Assembly: GCA_003255065.1 (NCBI GenBank)
Contig: QAOA01004025.1
Span: 712,857 to 776,856 of the forward strand
Reading direction: 5' to 3'
DNA length: 64,000 nt
DNA from: Cercis canadensis
Lineage: Eukaryota; Streptophyta; Magnoliopsida; Fabales; Fabaceae
Shown here: positions 1 through 13,723 of the stretch, one piece after another
Position numbering within the stretch: the stretch's first letter is position 1
Layout of the letters: the number at the start of each line of letters is the position of its first letter
Made by a program: the position numbers and the translations under genes
The notes under the pieces: generated by a model
The model's input: the letters and a program-made list of their open reading frames with translations, nothing else
Databases searched by the model: none
Told to the model about the DNA's origin: nothing

Positions 1-1312
1 CGCCTTGCTTCGGGCTAGGGATGCCCAGGGAGTGCTTCAATGTGCTTGAGATTTTCCTAAATGCTTTTTTCACCAAGACTCTCCACTTTACTTAATGATC
101 CTACAAAATAGAGAGAAAGAATAATTTTAAGGTTAATACATCTCAAGAAACAATCACAAAGTTAAGCTAAAGGTATCTATAAAATGAGTGTAAATTAAAA
201 CCACCTAACACTTACCTGTTCTCTCATTTTAGAATTTATTAAATATTTTATTAAAAATATTTACTGTAAAATGCATCCGTTAAAGTTATAAAAATATAAA
301 TTAATTATTTAAAAAATAAAATGAAAGTAAAGAGATCTTTTTCGTATTATGTAGGAACAATTTTCATATAAGATAGTTTCAATTTTTGGGATTCTCTATC
401 AACTAACTGATGTTACTTGGGATAATTTATAGAAATTCATTTACTAAACAAGATTATGTATTGAATAAGTCTATGTAAATTGAAACCTTTTTTTTTTAAA
501 TCTTTTTTCCGGCTGATTTTGATCCTGTAGATAAACTTGACACTCATATAAATCAAGGGTTTTTTTTTTTTTTATATATTTTAGCTACAACTCTATATTC
601 GAGAGCATGGAACCCACAAGCTCTGAACAATCAATTAAGGGTTTGTGATATAAGAGACATGGCACATAAAATTATTGTCATATATACTCAAGAACTCGTG
701 AAAATATTGCCATCAATTTTGTTGCTGAACAAGAGATTAAACTGAATAATTAACACTTCAAAACCAGAAGCTTTCTTAACCTATTCCTTAAAGAATGAGA
801 GTGACTCACGCGTAAAGACTATTTATTGATTTCAAAAATTACCTCAAATATTATCATACTGAACGACAAATCATTTGCTTCATATGCTTATATGACATAT
901 GAATCATTCTTGGACAAAGGCAAAGCAGGACAACCTCTCCAATTATATTACATGTTACGTCATGTGTTGGAATTTTTCTTGTTTGTCCACTTCTTAAAGT
1001 AATATTTGCATAATGGGAGTGGGTACATGAAAATGAAACCAAACACAAGTGAGGCTTCCAACATGTCTTGTCAACCTTCTTAGCCTCCTACACTCATTAA
1101 CTTATAAAAAAATCTAAGTAGATAAAGCTTCACTAAGGCTATTCATCATTGACTCACACCTCCATTTAGAGTTCCATCATGATTTAGTTGAAATTTGACT
1201 TATAAGTCGCGTGCTTTCCAAATAGAGAGGGGAGGTTTCACTAAGTTCCCAGGATAAAGCAGAGGTATTATGTGAAAAATTAGAAAAATGAAAGCAAGCT
1301 AAAAAAATTTAC

Positions 1313-1314
1313 TC

Positions 1315-1341
<27 letters not shown>
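1313..1341. repeat. (AT)n microsatellite
   Basis: An uninterrupted run of alternating A and T, about 14 units, in intergenic DNA. Such runs are length-variable between individuals. Confidence 0.9.
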
Positions 1342-1345
<4 letters not shown>

Positions 1346-1424
1346 AATCACATAATCTGAGTGGGGGCTTCTGTTATATTCAAGTTTAGCAAATAAGGGA
1401 GGTCTGTTTAAATTATGAACTAAA

Positions 1425-1637
1425 ACAATGGAGCTTTTGTCCATGAAATTAGCTTGGTTCATCTAAGGTAGCTAAGGTTCAAATCTTGGAACTAGCACCT
1501 AAAGAAATCTTTTTCCTGAATACACCAGTTCGATGTGAGAGTTGTGCCCTTAATTAAAATCACCCTAGGAGGGACTTAGTCTTATGCGCAAAATCTAGCC
1601 CGATGATACCCTTAATATTGAAACCAAAAAAAAAGAG
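1425..1637 (+). mobile_element. Possible SINE remnant (weak)
   Basis: A tRNA-like B box, GGTTCAAATCT, lies near 1476 about 27 bases after an A-box-like TAGCTTGGTTC, and the segment ends in an A-run near 1625-1635. This is the layout of a tRNA-derived SINE with a poly(A) tail. No target-site duplication is evident and the A box is a poor match, so this is tentative. Confidence 0.25.
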
Positions 1638-1868
1638 TAGTGATATTTGCTTAGCCAATTTATAATGAATTTAGATCATGGAATTAATGTGCATCTCATC
1701 AAAATACAAAGAATTTAAATTTCACTTCAAAACAATTAATTAAAATTTCACACTCCAAAATCACCACTTAAACCACATGCACGTGACACCTATTTTAATG
1801 AGAGACACATTCATTTATTTTCTAAAATATAAAATTAATTATAAACCATCTGGGTAATTAACGCTACT

Positions 1869-2023
<155 letters not shown>

Positions 2024-3265
2024 AGTAGAGTTAAAATAGGAAAATATTATTGACCATCCAAATGGTTCTGCCACCTTTAGTCAGCAGAATGATGATTTGA
2101 TTTTAATCGAAAAATGGATACGATTTTAATTCCCGTATGTTACAGGCTTACAGCATTTCCTCATCCTGCAAATACCATTCTACAAGACAAAGCAGGGCAA
2201 CTTCTCCAATTGTCTTATAAGTTATGTCAATTTTGGGAATTTTACCTATTTCTTGGCTAACATTAATTGTTGGGTTTTTTTTTTTTTTTTTTTTACTATT
2301 GTAATTGTTGTTCATTTGGTTGTGTAAGGAAGGCTGAATTATTATCTCATGCTTGGAGACTACGCTGCATTTTAGGCCTTATCTAACAATAGCTGTAATG
2401 GGAGAGTTTGTTGGATTTATTTTAAATATCGCTAGCATTTTTCTCCACTTCTTAATATGGATTATCTCATTAAGAGCCATCTCCTGAAAAGGAGGAGAGA
2501 AAGCCTATGCTGGTGGGATTGAAAGAGATTCAAGCCACAATATAAAAGAGCATTCAATAACTTTGGTTGAATAAATGAAGAGTAAGTAGTTGATAAAATG
2601 TGAATTGTAACTTTTGAATTATAATAGCAGCTTGTTTTCTTAGTTTTTTTTTTTTTTTTTGCCTAATGAAAAAAAAAAAAAAAGAGTACTATGGTTGGCT
2701 TCATTAACCCTCACTTATACCTAGATCAACATGGCATGAGGCACCTTTGATAACAATAGAACATGCCAACATAAAGTTGCAGGTCAAAGAAGATGCTCAA
2801 CACTTATATCCAATTCTCCTCGGAGGACAAAAAGTGCATTCATTAGACCTTGAACTTGACACACTAGGAAGCTTAGCTAGTTCCTTAACCATCAACCAAT
2901 CTAAGGGGCTTGTTTGTTTCTTTAGTTGCTTCTAGTTGAAGGACTCTTTTAGCTTTAAGGAAAAGGTAAGTTGAACTCAACTTCTTTTTGATTGGTTAAC
3001 TTAGAGTGTAGCAGCTGATTTATTTAGACGTATATTTTTGTTCTGCAGCTTGACACAGACAGTTGCAAGTTTTTCTTTGAAGCATATATAAGTTTTCCTT
3101 CTACTCTACTTGATAGAATAGAGAAAAACAAATTTTCATTTGGTGGAAAGAAAAACTAATTCACTGCAGCAATCCTTCTCCACTTTACTCTTCGGACTCC
3201 AGCACTGTAGAAACTATGTGTCTTCATCTTGTTTTTCTGCTTCTACCACCCAACAGTAGTTGCCT

Positions 3266-3631
3266 TGTAAAGGATGTCTTGAATACTAATCTGTTTAGAA
3301 TTCTAATCTGTCTAGTCTGTCTTATAGAGGAGTCCTAGTAGAATCCTAATTTTTCTAATCTGTCTTATAGAGGAGTCCTAGTCTAACTAGAATCCTAATC
3401 CTAATATTCTAGGGACTCTAGCTGTAAAACAAAGACTATAAATTCACCATTTGTTTCTAGGGTTAACATACAGACAGAAAGAGTGAAAGAGAGGCTGAGT
3501 GTTGTATTCCTAATTCTATAGTGAAACTTTGATCTGCCGCTGCCCGTGGATGTAGCCCTAATTAGGTGAACCACATAAATCTGTGTGTGCATCTCTTTAT
3601 CTGTTTACTTTCTTGCTCGATTTCTGTAACA
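3266..3631 (+). mobile_element. Solo LTR of a Copia-type element
   Basis: A 366-bp fossil LTR that begins TGTAA, ends TAACA and is flanked on both sides by the perfect 5-bp target duplication TGCCT (3261-3265 and 3632-3636). It contains a TATA-like CTATAAATT near 3438 and the conserved downstream block typical of plant Copia LTRs (GTGAACCACATAAATCTGTG, 3567-3586). A motif of about 26 bp is present twice in its first half. No internal region is left, so it probably arose by recombination between the two LTRs of a full copy. It has the opposite orientation to the Copia remnant at 4.1-5.6 kb and is a separate insertion. Confidence 0.85.
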
Positions 3632-4100
3632 TGCCTAATCAAAATAAAATAAAAAATCCCCAATGATGACTTAAGGTGTAGATTTTTATGCAACCCAATC
3701 ATCATTACTTTGATGATTTGGATAGGAGGGGAAGTCTTTCTAGTCTTCTCTCTTTACTCATTGCCATTTAAGATCATTTAAAGCTCTAAACCATGTCAGA
3801 GTGTCAGAGTAAGCTAATGAAAGAAGAGAAGAATTAATTCTGCAGAAAAAAGGCTCTCAGGTTTTCCTTTCTTTAGGCCGCAATATAGACAAGATAGACA
3901 CGAGTCCATAGTGGTTTTGGTCAATACTCGATACAAAACCTAACAAACATATCAGACTTTAACTACACATTTTTTTCACAAAATAAGGATCATCACAGAT
4001 TTGCAACATATTTGCAAACCTTAACAGATTCCAACAAAACAAAATAATCTCTTTCCTAGCTTAAATTATCTAGGAAATTCTCATAGCCTCTTCATAGAGA
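3632..4100. other. Gap without recognisable feature
   Basis: AT-rich DNA between the solo LTR and the Copia pol remnant. It may include untranslated 3' parts of that remnant, but I could not identify an LTR boundary. Confidence 0.5.
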
Positions 4101-5575
4101 TTTTTCTTCAAGACTACAAGCTCTGATCTCAGTAATTCAAAGATGGTTTGGAAGAGATCTGGTCTTCTGAAGTCCAACGCATAAGATAGACTTCACCCAG
4201 CTTTCCAGCCTCTCTAATCGCATGAAACTTGACATTTGTGTTTTTTTCTACCTTGTTGGACATGATTCTTAGCAATGGCAATGGCTGACTTGTTATCAAC
4301 CCAAATAACTGTGGCTTCATTTTGGTGATGCCCCAAAGTCTGAGTATTTTCCAAAGCCAAATGGCTTGATTTTCCGCACATGATGCTGGAATATACTCTG
4401 CTTGAGCTGAGGATTGGACCACCGCTTCTTGCTTCTTTGAGTTCCTAATGCCAAAATGAAATATTCTGTAATGTTGTAACTGAACCTTGAGAACTGTATT
4501 AAGACAGTTGTATATTCTCTTTGAGAAAGATGGATTCCCTTGACTGATCGAGCAATCTCTAGACCCAAGAAATATTTCAGTTCACGTAGAACTTTTAATT
4601 TGAACAGGTTCTGCAGTAAATTCTGAACTTGCTGAATCATGTTTGGATTGGGGCCAGCCAAGATAATGTCATCTACATATACTTGGAGGATGACTAAGGT
4701 ATCTCCTTTGCCAATTGAGAATAAGGAATAGTCACTGTGAGATTGGTGGAAACCATGCTGAATTAAGGCCGTGGAGAATTTATGAAACCATTGTCTTGAA
4801 GCTGGTCTTAAACCATACAGTGACTTGTTGAGTTTGCACACCATATTCTCCCCTTCAACTTTATAACCAAGTGGCAGTTGCATATAGACCTCCTCAAATA
4901 AATCTCCATTCAAAAAGGCATTGTTGATGTCTAATTGAACCAAGGACCACTTTTTAACAGCAGCTACTGACAAAAGGAACTTTACGGTGGTGATTTTTTG
5001 CTACTGGTGAGAAGGTATCCATGAAGTCTATGTCAGCTTGTTGTGTGTATCCTTTTGCAACCAAACGTGCCTTGTATCTGTCCAAAGTACCATCAGCTTT
5101 ATATTTTACTTTGTATATCCACCGGCACCCAATTGCATGTTTTCCTTTGGGAAGAGAAAATATTTGCCATGTGTTATTGGCTTCCAGTGCATCAATTTCT
5201 TCCTGCATTGCCTGCCTCCATTCCTTATATTTGACTGCTTGATGGTAGAATTGTGGTTCATAGATGCCGGAGACTTGAAGAATGAAATTTTTATATGAAC
5301 TGGACAGTTTGTCATAAGAGATGACATTTTGGATAGGATACATAGTGGCTGGCTTTTGAACTAAACATATGTAGTCTTGTAGATATGTGGGAGGCCTGAT
5401 GTTTCTGGTTGTCCTGCTGAAAGTGGTATTCTGTGGCTCATTATTGGCCTGCTGAGATGAAGTAGGAACAGGTTCAAGGTGTTGTGTATCAGGATACTGA
5501 CAATCTGATTGAGGATTTGGAATCACAGTGTTGCTGAACATATCAGTCGCAGCATCTGTAGTTTTGATGGCCAAA
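4100..5575 (-). mobile_element. Copia pol remnant (reverse transcriptase and RNase H)
   Basis: A fossil fragment of a Ty1/Copia polyprotein read on the minus strand. The order is the acidic region before reverse transcriptase, the reverse transcriptase core (motifs [10 protein letters not shown] and YVDDIILAG) and an RNase H end (SAQAEYIP-like motif). Gag, protease and integrase are missing and no flanking LTR pair is recognisable, so it is a truncated copy. It is broken, with about two or three interruptions. It lies just downstream of the last recognisable part of the TOPLESS-like pseudogene and may have replaced that gene's 3' end. Confidence 0.85.
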
Positions 5576-6057
5576 AAAGGGAAGACATTTTCATGAAATA
5601 GCAGCAGCAGAGAATAACAGAAATAGCATATTACAGATTACAGCTAATACAATAACTAAATATAACTAACTGGAATGACAGCTGGAATATACAACTGTCT
5701 TAATAAACTGCAATTATAAGAAGATAATTAAATAACAAACAACTTCAGTTTTGCACGAAAACTGCTGTAATATTTTTTTTCTTTCCTTATGGAAACTATT
5801 ACGAATAAATTTTCCATCCATAACAAAATCTGAAGGTTAAATGGCCTTAGAGTGACTTCTACTGCCACATTTTTCTTGTTCCTTCAGATCAGAATCGTCC
5901 AGAAGTCTTGTTACTTATAAAACAAATGATTCTGCTCAAAGCATGTTGAAGTGAATTTAAGAATCAATCGGCAACAGACTATTAAAAGAAGAAGTAAAAC
6001 GAAAAGTTAAATTTATATCTGACATTATTCAGAAGCCTTTCTGATATCCACAAAAGT
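5576..6057. other. Gap without recognisable feature
   Basis: AT-rich DNA between the Copia pol remnant and the last recognisable TOPLESS-like segment. I looked for the missing C-terminal WD40 repeats of that gene on the minus strand and did not find them. Confidence 0.5.
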
Positions 6058-6417
6058 TCATGATATAAACCTGGATGGATATCTGCAACATTCTCCACTA
6101 AACACAAAAAGATAGGGTATAAACAGAATGCTGCTGAACAGTTCTATCACCAATTGGCATAGTACCAAATATGTAATATGGGAGGATATTTGAGCAAACA
6201 TATCTGTATGTACTTTGTCTGCTATGTTAGCAGAAAGTGACTTAAATTGAGCAGCTTCAGTAAATTTACTATACTTCCAGATCTTCAGCAGCACCACTTT
6301 CGCTGTCAATTTAGGGTTTACAAACTCAAAGTTCACGTATCACCATTCTAACAAACCCATTCAGTAAGTTTAATCAGATTAGTCTAATAAAATTTATAAG
6401 TAGTATAAAAATGTGCA

Positions 6418-6831
6418 TGTTAGAAGTAGCACACTTCCAGAAACTTCACCAAGCATCATGAAGCTTCAACACCAAACCAGAAATTTCTACTACTCACCGA
6501 CTTACAACTTCATCATCAATAACTAGCTAGAAGCTACAAGAAAATTCTAGTAGTACAGCTGTAAAAAAACTAAGGAAGAAACTAGAAAAATGCAGCTGAA
6601 AAACCGACACACATAAGTCGGTTTACTTGCCTATAAAAAGACATGAAGTGTAGAAAAATAGGTGTAAGAAAAAAGTTATAGTCTTGACACTTTCTCAACT
6701 AATCTACTATTCATCTCTCACTTCCTTATTTTCAGCCTTCTCTTCCACGTCCCTTCACCTTATTTTTTCACCCATCAACTATTTCTCACACATACAACTA
6801 TTACCTTATTCCATAAAATCATAAACTAACA
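6418..6831 (+). repeat. 5' LTR of the Copia element
   Basis: A 414-bp LTR from TGTTAGAAG to CTAACA, with a TATA-like CTATAAAAAG near 6641. It is matched by the copy at 10941-11355. Confidence 0.93.
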
Positions 6832-9800
6832 GTGATATCAGAGCAACTTCTTGTCATTTGGGCGTGAGGCTCATTCACTAAAACTCATTTCCCTATCCCA
6901 CCTTTCTATTTCACCTTTACCCAAAAATTCTCCTCTATTCCATGGCTGCACTTACTGTCAATTTCTCCTTTGTCCCTCTGCCAATTTTTACTGGTGAAAA
7001 CTATAATTTTTAGAAGCTAAAATTAAAGACATATTTTATCTCATAAAAATTATGGGATATTGTTCAAAATGGGTTTAATACCCCATAAGATATTTCCACT
7101 CTGTCCGAGGTGGAGAAGAAAAAATTGGAGGAGAATCAACAGAATGATGTACAAGCTCTGTTTGTTATTCAGCAAGCAGTAGGCGACACTATTTTTACAA
7201 GGATAATAGATGCTGACTCTGCAAAGAAGGCGTGGGATATCTTGGAGGAAGAGTATCGCGGAAGTGAAAAGGTACGAGCCATTAAACTTCAATATCTTAG
7301 AAGGGAATTTGAAATATTAAAAATGAAGGAATCTGAGACCATAGAAGATTATTATAGGAGAATTAAAGAAATAGTCAATCAAATGAAATTATATGGGGAA
7401 GATATAACTGAAAAGAAGGTGGTAGATAAAATTCTTATCACTCTCACAGAAAAATATGACCCCATAGTTGCTGCTATAGAGACGACACTAGATTCATCGT
7501 CTCTATTAATAGCTAAACTAATAGGACTCCTTGGAGCCCATGAAACAAATTTAAATAGGCGTAATGAAGCTTCCGCTGAAAAAGCCTTCAAAACTAAACT
7601 AAATATGAGGTCTCATAATTCCAAAAATAATCAAAATATACGTGGAGGAGAAAATGTTAAAAAAGTTGAAAATAGAAAAAATAGTCAAAGGCAAGGTGAA
7701 AGTAGAGCTACATATCCTCCATGTGGAATCTTTAAGAAGAGGAGTCATCAAGAAAAAGATTGTTGGTTCCAAGGCAAGCCACAGTGCAACAAATGCAAGA
7801 AATTTGGGCACGTGGAGAAAGATTGCCGCGTCAAAGGCACTCATCATACCAACTATGTTGAAGAAAGTGAGAAGAATGAGAATTTGTTCTTCCTTAGTAA
7901 AGGCTCATCTGAGAAGACACATGACATGTGGTTCTTGGATAGCGGCTGTAGGAATCACATGACACCGTACAAGGACATCTTCTCCAAACTGGATACGAAT
8001 TTCCAATCAAAATTCAGATTGGGGAATGATGAATTCCTTGAGGTGACAGGCAAAGGAACAATCGCTTTGGAAACAAAAATGGTACGCGATATATTCAAGA
8101 TGTGCTGCTAGTTCCTAACTTAGCACAAAATCTCCTCAGTGTTGGGCAAACGATACAACGTGAATATGCACTTCACTTTGAAGGAGATACATGTATCATT
8201 TATGACAAGAAAGACAAAAATCTTGTCATAGCCAAAATAAAAATGAGAGAATGCCGTGACTTTCCTATTCGATGGAGGTACAATACCGCCATGAAGGCTC
8301 AAATTGATGATTCATGGCTTTGGCATCGGAGATTTGGGCATTTCAACTATCATGGCTTGAGCATTCTTCATCAGAAAAATATGATGAGAGACCTGCCTAG
8401 CATTAAAGAAGCTGAAGGAGTTTGCGAAGGATGTATGCTTGGCAAGCAACACTGACAATCCTTTCCTTCTGGGCAATCATGGAGAGCCAAAGCAGCACTA
8501 GACTCATTCACACATATATATATGGGCCGATGAGGACACCATCTCTCACCCGAAATAGGTACTTCATTCTTTTCATTGATGATTATACTAGAATGACATG
8601 GGTTTACTTTATGCGTGAAAAATCCGAAGTCCTCAAAATTTTCAAGAAATTCAAGCAACTAGTTGAGAATCAAAGCGGCCATCACATCAAGACATTAAGG
8701 AGTGATCGTGGTAAAGAATACACTTTAAAAGAATTTGAAAAATTTTGCGAAGACAATGGAGTTGAACAACAACTAACCGTTGGATACGCACCAGAGCAAA
8801 ACGGAGTTTCAGAACGAAAGAATAGAACTATTATGGAGATGGCGAGATTGATGCTAAAGGAGAAAGGACTACCAAACACGTTTTGGGCAAAAGCAGTTTA
8901 CACTACCATTTACCTATTAAACAGATGCCTAACTAGAGCTGTCCAAGATAAATACCTGTAGAAGCTTGGAGCGGAAGGAAGCCATCAACGAAGCATCTAA
9001 GAGTTTTTGGCTGCATATGCTATGTCCATATTCCAGATCAGAAAATGAGCAAACTTGATGAGAAGACTAAAAAAGGAATCTTCTTTGGATACAACACAGA
9101 ATCAAAAGGATATCAAGTATACAACTTGAAGACCAAGAAGCTTCTTATTAGCCGAGACGTAGAGTTTGATGAAAACGCTGCATGAAATTGGGAAGCAAAG
9201 AAAGTCGAGAAAAACATATACATGCCTATCCATCAAACAACTACACCAAGTCAAGAAAATGACAATGAAGACAATATCGCCACTCCAAGCACTCCACCAA
9301 CTCCAATTACTCCAGAGATAGCTCCTGTACAAGAATTATCATCTCCAGAATCTCCTCCAAGAAAAGTAAGATCACTAAGAAATATATACAAAAGGTGCAA
9401 TTACGTAATGATGGAGCCCGAAAGCTTTGAAGCAGCTGCAAAGCAAGATGAATGGATAAAAGCTATGGAGGAAGAAATCAAGATGATCGAGAGGAACGTG
9501 ACATGGGAGCTAGTTGAAAAGCCAAAAGATAAAGAAATTATTGGCGTAAAATGGGTCTACAAGACAACTCAATCCAGATGGCTCCATACAAAAGCACAAG
9601 GCAAGACTAGTTGCTAAAGGTTACTCACAAGTACTTGGCATCGACTATAACGAGACATTTGCTCCAGTTGCACGGCTCGACACTGATAGCTCTAGCAGCC
9701 CAAAAGAGATGGAAAATTTTTCAACTAGATGTGAAATCAGCATTCTTGAATGGAGTTCTCGAAGAAGAGATCTATGTAGAACAACCACAAGGATTCGTGG

Positions 9801-10940
9801 TAGAAGGTGAAGAAGACAAAGTGCTGCAATTAAGGAAAGCCCTATACGGATTAAAGCAAGTACCGCAAGCCTGGTATAGCTGAATTGACAAATACTTCAT
9901 GGGTCGAGAATTCAAGAGGAGCAAAAATGAGCCAACACTCTACACAAGACCCAAGATAATTCCAATACTCTCATAGTTTCTCTATACGTAGATGATCTCA
10001 TATGCACAGGAAACAATGAGAAGATGATAGAAGAATTCAAAGACGACATGATGAAGACGTTCGAGATGACCGATTTGGGTTTGATGCACTACTTTCTTGG
10101 CATTGAGATTGTACAAGAAGAAAATGGGATATTCATCTCACAAAAGAAGTATACATAAAATCTTTTGAAGAAATTCAAAATGCTTAATTACAAGGCAGTT
10201 GCTACTCCACTGGTGAATAATGAGAAACTACAGAAAGAAGATGGATTTGAAAAAGCGGACGCTTCGCGATATAGAAGTCTCATTAGAAGCCTCTTGTATC
10301 TAACAGCTACAAGACCAGACATCATGTACGCAACCAGTCTACTGTCAAGATTCATGCAAAGCCCGAGTGAGAAGCAATATGGAGCTGCAAAGAGAATTCT
10401 AAGATACTTGCGAGATACAAAAAAAAATTTGACATACAATACAAGTATGTTGATGATGCAAGACTACTTGGATACACAGACAATGATTGGGGTGGATCAG
10501 TTGACGACATGAAGAGCACCTTAGGATATGCATTTACACTTGGAACGGGAATATTCTCTTGGACATCCAAAAAGCAAGAGACATTAGCACAATCATCTGC
10601 CAAAACTCAGTATATTGCAGCAACAAGCACTACCAGTCAAGCCATTTGGCTTAGAAAAATTTTCGAAGACATGGGAAAATGACAAGATGCTACTGAAATT
10701 TTCTGCGACAGTAAGTCTGCCATAGCCATTGCAAAAAATCCAGTCCATCATAGCAGAACGAAACATATCGCAATCAAATATCACTTCATAAGAGAAGCAA
10801 TATCAAAGAAGAAAATAAAACTCGAATATTGCAGCACGGAGGAGTAGCTCGCCGACATCTTCACTAAGGCACTACATAGAGCAAAGTTTGAAATGCTAAG
10901 AGGCATGCTCGGAGTATCTAAAAAGTGTGCTAAGGAGGAG

Positions 10941-11355
10941 TGTTAGAAGTAGCACACTTCCAGAAACTTCACCAAGCATCATGAAGCTTCAACACCAAAC
11001 CAGAAATTTCTACTACTCACCGACTTACAACTTCATCATCAATAACTAGCTAGAAGCTACAAGAAAATTCTAGTACTACAGCTGTAATAAAAACTAAGGA
11101 AGAAACTAGAAAAATAAAGCTGAAAAACCGACATACATAAGTCGGTTTACTTGCCTATAAAAAGGCATGAAGTGTAGAAAAATAGGTGTAAGAAAAAAGT
11201 TATAGTCTTGACACTTTCTCAACTAATCTACTATTCATCTCCCACTTCCTTATTTTCAGCCTTCTCGTCCACGTCCCTTCACCTTATTTTTTCACCCATC
11301 AACTATTTCTAACACATACAACTATTACCTTATTCCATAAAATCATAAACTAACA
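10941..11355 (+). repeat. 3' LTR of the Copia element
   Basis: This copy differs from the 5' LTR by about eight substitutions and one 1-bp indel by eye. It is followed directly by the target duplication GTGCA. Confidence 0.93.
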
Positions 11356-13723
11356 GTGCAGGACAAAGTTATGGCAAAGTTTTGATTACATCTCTCTCAC
11401 CTTCATCAGAGACTCAGGCACAATTCTTGAGGCAAGATGGGAAAGAGTTTCAATCAAAACGCTGACCATCAAGTGTTGCCAACACTTTAATTCTGTTATC
11501 ATTAGTAGAAACAGCCAGAAAGCTGCCATCCTTGTTGTATCGGATTCGAGGAGTATCCTTCGAAAAGGAAAAGATATAAAATATATCATAATTTAGAAAG
11601 AAATCTTAAGAGTTAAAATGTTATTGACTCCAATGATGAAACCTACTGGTAGTTCTCCTCCTGCATCAACTTTTGTCAAAAGATTGGTATTATCCATATG
11701 CCAAAACTTTATTGAATGGTTATCACCAGCAACCAAGAATCGATTCTTGGCTGTGTCAAATTGAACAACACCTGAGGAAAGCTTATCAAATCCAAGGTAT
11801 CTTTTTGTGATGGTGGCATCCTTATCATTCCATTCAACAATATAGGCCACCCCATATTCCTTCGTTCCACATGAAACAGCCTACGAATATGACCAATTTA
11901 AAAAATGTCACTAATGAGTTGAGTCATGAAGAGTGACTAGATAAATATACAACCATGAGAATGATGTAAAAGATGCAATAAATTAACCTCCCATCAGCAC
12001 TATAAGCCATTGTTGTGCAGGATCGACCGGGAGCTAGTCAAGCATTGAACCCATTGTCTCACATAGCCAAAGTTTAATTTTTCCATTTAAAGATGTGGAA
12101 AATACATACTAAAAGAAAGTAATGGGTTAATATTAATAACAAGAGTAAATTATCCAGAGATGCAGAATAAAACACATGAAGTTAAACTTACATGGATATT
12201 TGGTTTATAAAATGGGCAAACTGAATATATAGCAGCATCATGACCTTCAAAAATACGTAAGAGTGCACTTGTAGCCACATCCCAAACCTAAGTATACATT
12301 TATGCATATGAGTAATCATGGCTCAGCTACGAGTAACCTAATTATTTTGACAATGATAACCCACCTTGATGGTTTTATCTTCACCACAAGTTATAACCCA
12401 GGGTTGCCCGTTTGCGTTACAAAATGCCAAATCATTGACACATCCGACATGAGCATCAATCTAAGATGGGAAAAAGAAAGGTTTACAATGGCAAGCAACA
12501 ATTCAGCAAAATACAAAGATTAATGAAGATAACAGAATCCACCTCTAAATGACGGCGTATGTCACTTGCACCATGATACGAGTACAACTGTATCATGTGT
12601 TTAGAGTATGCAACTCCTGCTCAAAACCAAAGTAGCATAATCTTGAAAACAATTAAAAAGTTCACATTCATTTTTCTAGTTGAGTGTTGTCCAAACTTAC
12701 CAAATAAAGAACCATCAGAATTCCATAATATTCGTCTTACCGAGACTTATGCATCCTTAATCAGAGCTGCCTAAAATTCATTGGAATTGGAATAATACAA
12801 AAATCAGATGCTCTAATGGTCCAAACTTTCCATCTGATGCAGGTTAGAAACAACTGAGAGGAACCTTACCATTAATGTAGTTGAAACTTCACTAAAATCC
12901 CATACACCAAAATTTGTTGAAACCAACCTCTCGCTTCTGCTAATCTCCCACAAACTTACAATTCCATCACTCGTTCCAACTAAAAGGTTATATTGATTAT
13001 AAACCATATAAGTCACATTGATTATATAGCAGTATATTTTTTACTATAATGACCCGATGTTCATCACGGAAAGGCCCATTTATACCAACCTAGAAGTAGT
13101 GTCTGTTGAACAGGGTGAAAATCCATGCTTGTGGGATTTGACTTTTCATTCAATGTACATACAACAGTCAAGGGCAATTCACCAATCATGTTTGAAGTCT
13201 CAGAAACTCTAATTCTATGCATCTCATCAGGACCCTCAAGACCTTTTGGCTCTACTCCTATAGTAACAGCAACAACAATAATAATTACATTCACAATAAA
13301 AGATTAGCGAATAATAATGACAGAAAGAAAGAAAGAAACAAACAACAATAATAGTAAAACACTAAGAACATGTGGGGGAAAAAACTGGGAAACAAGACGT
13401 GATTTATACCTGGATGTGTCATACTGCTATAATTAATACTTTCAGGAAGTGCATGATGCATCATGGTTGAAGAATTAGGCACCCTTGTTAAAGGACTTCG
13501 ATGCGATGATGACGAAGCCAGAAATGGATGTTGTTTGGTAAAAAAGAAGAAAATATATAATTAAATAAAATTCTGCATAAGTAACATAAATCAAGAATAC
13601 AAAATAACACAAAACAACTTGTATTACTTACCCCAATGGCTACGCCTACTGGAAGATAACCATCCACTTTTGGAGTGGCGCCTGCAGAAAGTTGTGCTAA
13701 CTGATCACTAAGAGATCTATATC

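Larger units (their letters stand above)
6418..11355 (+). mobile_element. Full-length Ty1/Copia LTR retrotransposon
   Basis: A 4,938-bp fossil with two LTRs of about 414 bp and the perfect target duplication GTGCA (6413-6417 and 11356-11360). A TGATATCAGAGC primer-binding site (initiator Met-tRNA type) follows the 5' LTR, and the purine tract TAAGGAGGAG precedes the 3' LTR. Internal order is gag with a zinc knuckle (about 7.1-7.9 kb), protease (7.9-8.1), integrase (8.3-8.95), reverse transcriptase (9.4-10.1) and RNase H (10.3-10.85), as expected for Copia. The coding region is broken, with about half a dozen interruptions. The LTRs differ at about 2% of sites by eye, suggesting roughly 0.7-1.5 million years at usual plant rates. 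It sits in an intron of the TOPLESS-like pseudogene in the opposite orientation. Confidence 0.93.

Noticed and set aside
1440-1500. tRNA gene suggested by a B-box-like GGTTCAAATCT
   Set aside because: No cloverleaf can be drawn around it; at best a SINE remnant.
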